From Symsagittifera roscoffensis (lineage: Eukaryota > Xenacoelomorpha > Acoela > Convolutidae), in NCBI RefSeq assembly GCF_963678635.1, contig NC_087070.1:18821318-18885317 (forward strand): a stretch of 64,000 bases of DNA, read 5' to 3'. Positions 62,605-64,000 of the stretch are shown piece by piece. The notes under the pieces were generated by a model. The model saw nothing but the letters and a program-made list of their open reading frames with translations. It had not been told where the DNA came from and searched no databases. Positions within the stretch are counted from its first letter, which is position 1; every line of letters starts with the position of its first letter. The translations under genes were made by a program, and so were the position numbers.

Positions 62605-63003
62605 CTATTGATCCTTGCTGTTCTCAACAATTATAGAGTCTCCGAAGACTTGGGCGAGTCCTTTGAATTCGTTCAAAGTATAGTTGACATAGGCAACTTG
62701 CTTCAAGACCTCGTTCTCCTTTCCAGTGAAGAGTCGAATCTGAATATAGGGTGGCTTGTTCACGCTGTACTTCTTTATTGTGACACGCACTCTTCTCTTC
62801 TTGTTTGTTGCTATGTCATACACCGCATGACAGTTTGCAAGTTCCTGCTCCATGTTTGAGTCTTTGTCAGAATAGGGTTCCAATAGAGGAACGAGTTCAA
62901 GGTTTTCAGCATCGTGAATTACAGTATTCCGTATTGCTGATATCCTTTCTCCTTTTTCGCCAAGATAGACTTGCTGGTTTTTTCTCGATTTGTCCCGATT
63001 CAT
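62605..63003 (-). CDS. PC4-like putative ssDNA-binding protein (copy 2, most intact)
   Basis: ATG 63003 gives 132 residues; an open frame extends a little further upstream, so the start could be earlier. The C-terminal part follows the PC4 pattern: a basic strand (KKRRVRVTIKKYS), PPYIQIRLFTGKENEV, then YVNYTLNEFKGLAQVF (~77-120). This parallels RLVRVGAKTF, YITIKLYKKDEE and ITLSTGEFESLA in the Polinton protein at 44054. The N-terminal half (YLGEKGERISAIRN...EQELANCHAVYDI) is specific to this family. It lies after the PolB relic in opposite orientation. No stops within the frame; it may still be coding, unlike its neighbours. Confidence 0.55.
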   Translation of the reverse strand: MNRDKSRKNQQVYLGEKGERISAIRNTVIHDAENLELVPLLEPYSDKDSNMEQELANCHAVYDIATNKKRRVRVTIKKYSVNKPPYIQIRLFTGKENEVLKQVAYVNYTLNEFKGLAQVFGDSIIVENSKDQ

Positions 63004-64000
63004 TTTCTTTAGCAATTGGAAGCAAGGTTCAAAGTAACGTTTTCTGTTAAAAGATTTTTGGCACCAAGAAAATCTCCCACTTCGTTTTTGATTTTTAGCA
63101 AGTTCAATATAGTTGGAAAAGATATTTTTTCATGAATACATTTTAGATTTGAGACTCAGCGCTCACTGATCAGTAGCAGATATTTCAAAATAGTGATATT
63201 TGTAAAAATATAGAAAGTAGGAAATGTAGAGTCGAATCTGAATGTAGGGTGGCTTGTTCACACTGTGCTTCTTGATTGTGACACACATTCTTCTCTTCTT
63301 GTATGTTGCTATGTCATACACCGCATGACAGTTTGCAAGTTCCTGCTCCATGTTTGAGTCTTTGTCAGAGTTAGGTTCCAATAGAGGAACGAGTCCAAGG
63401 TTTTCTGCATCGTGAATAACGGTATTCCGTATTGCTGATATCCTTTCTCCTTTTTCGCCAAGATAGACTTGGTGGGTTTTCTCGATTTGTACCGATTCAA
63501 TTTCTTTAGCATTTGGAAGGAAGGTTCAAAGTGAATTTTTTTTGTTAAAGGGTTTTTGGGACCAAGAAAATCTCCCAATTCTTCATGATTTTTAGCAAGT
63601 TCAATATAGTTGGGAAAGATATTTTTTCGTGAATAAATTTTAGATTCGAGACTCAGCACTCACTGATCAATAGCAGATTTTTCAAAAGAGTGATAGTTGT
63701 AAATAAATAGAAATTAGGAAATGTAGAGTCGAATCTGAATGTAGGGTGGCTTGTTCACAGTGTACTTCTTGATTGTGACACACATTCTTCTCTTCTTGTA
63801 TGTTGCTATGTCATACACCGCATGACAGTGTGCTAGTTCCTGCTCCATAGTTGAGTCTTTGACAGAATAGGACTCCAATAAACGAACGAGTCCAAGGTTT
63901 TCAGCATCCCGAGTAACAGTATTCCGTTTTGCTGATATCCTTTCTCCTTTTTCGCCAAGATAGACTTGGTGGGTTTTTTCGATTTGTCCCGATTCATTTT
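63004..64000 (-). repeat. Tandem ~500-bp units carrying 5' parts of the PC4-like gene
   Basis: The phrase GTCGAATCTGAATRTAGGGTGG occurs at about 62731, 63231 and 63727, so units of about 500 bp follow each other to the window end. Each unit holds the gene's upstream region and first ~90 codons but joins the next unit inside the YIQIRL strand, so copies 3 (63163-63659) and 4 (from 63720) lack the PC4 C-terminus and also have frameshifts. The array arose by tandem duplication with one breakpoint inside the gene. Confidence 0.8.

Overview
The window is AT-rich animal (metazoan) nuclear DNA that is very rich in mobile elements. The evidence is one spliced cellular gene, a UBE2K/E2-25K-type ubiquitin-conjugating enzyme with GT-AG introns, together with Polinton/Maverick, Ty3/gypsy-type, BEL/Pao-like and RT relics, tRNA-derived repeats and long tandem arrays. 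The phylum cannot be fixed from the sequence alone.

Layout. (1) 1-8521: a PolB-encoding element unlike a Polinton, partly duplicated in tandem with a 4,045-bp unit. The left copy breaks off at 2697. The right copy (4204-8521) keeps exonuclease and polymerase motifs but is broken by a frameshift and in-frame TAA codons that the left copy shares. A small minus-strand companion gene ('gene X', 3171-3756) and a promoter-like block of TGACGTCA repeats plus a TATA box lie in front of the right copy. (2) 8522-16550: non-coding repeats, a GC-richer Ty3/gypsy-type relic with an unusual ~400-codon open frame, and an RT relic. (3) 16754-35316: the UBE2K-like gene in five exons. Its second intron of about 17.6 kb holds SINE-like copies, a 4 x 1.04-kb tandem array, a 3 x 0.29-kb array and several duplicated blocks. 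(4) 35656-53985: a complete Polinton/Maverick of 18,330 bp with AGT...ACT ends, a 6-bp target-site duplication TGAACA, and ~220-bp terminal inverted repeats that are themselves nested palindromes. (5) 53992-64000: non-coding repeats, a BEL/Pao-like gag-protease relic, and a second, decayed copy of the first PolB element with gene X and a run of tandem PC4-like gene copies.

How the Polinton works together. Minus-strand genes with short overlaps encode the morphogenesis set (adenain-type protease, double-jelly-roll capsid, small basic protein, jelly-roll minor capsid, FtsK/HerA-type packaging ATPase), a retroviral-type integrase, and several small proteins including an exonuclease-like one. The protein-primed PolB gene has two introns and one apparent frameshift. 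A three-gene block (42783-45077) is bracketed by a 114-bp near-perfect inverted repeat.

Most interesting signal. The Polinton block holds a PC4-like putative ssDNA-binding protein followed by a gene X-like protein. The same two protein types accompany the unrelated PolB element at 59-63 kb. This suggests a mobile replication-accessory cassette shared by two classes of protein-primed PolB element. Homology here is by eye only and needs profile searches.
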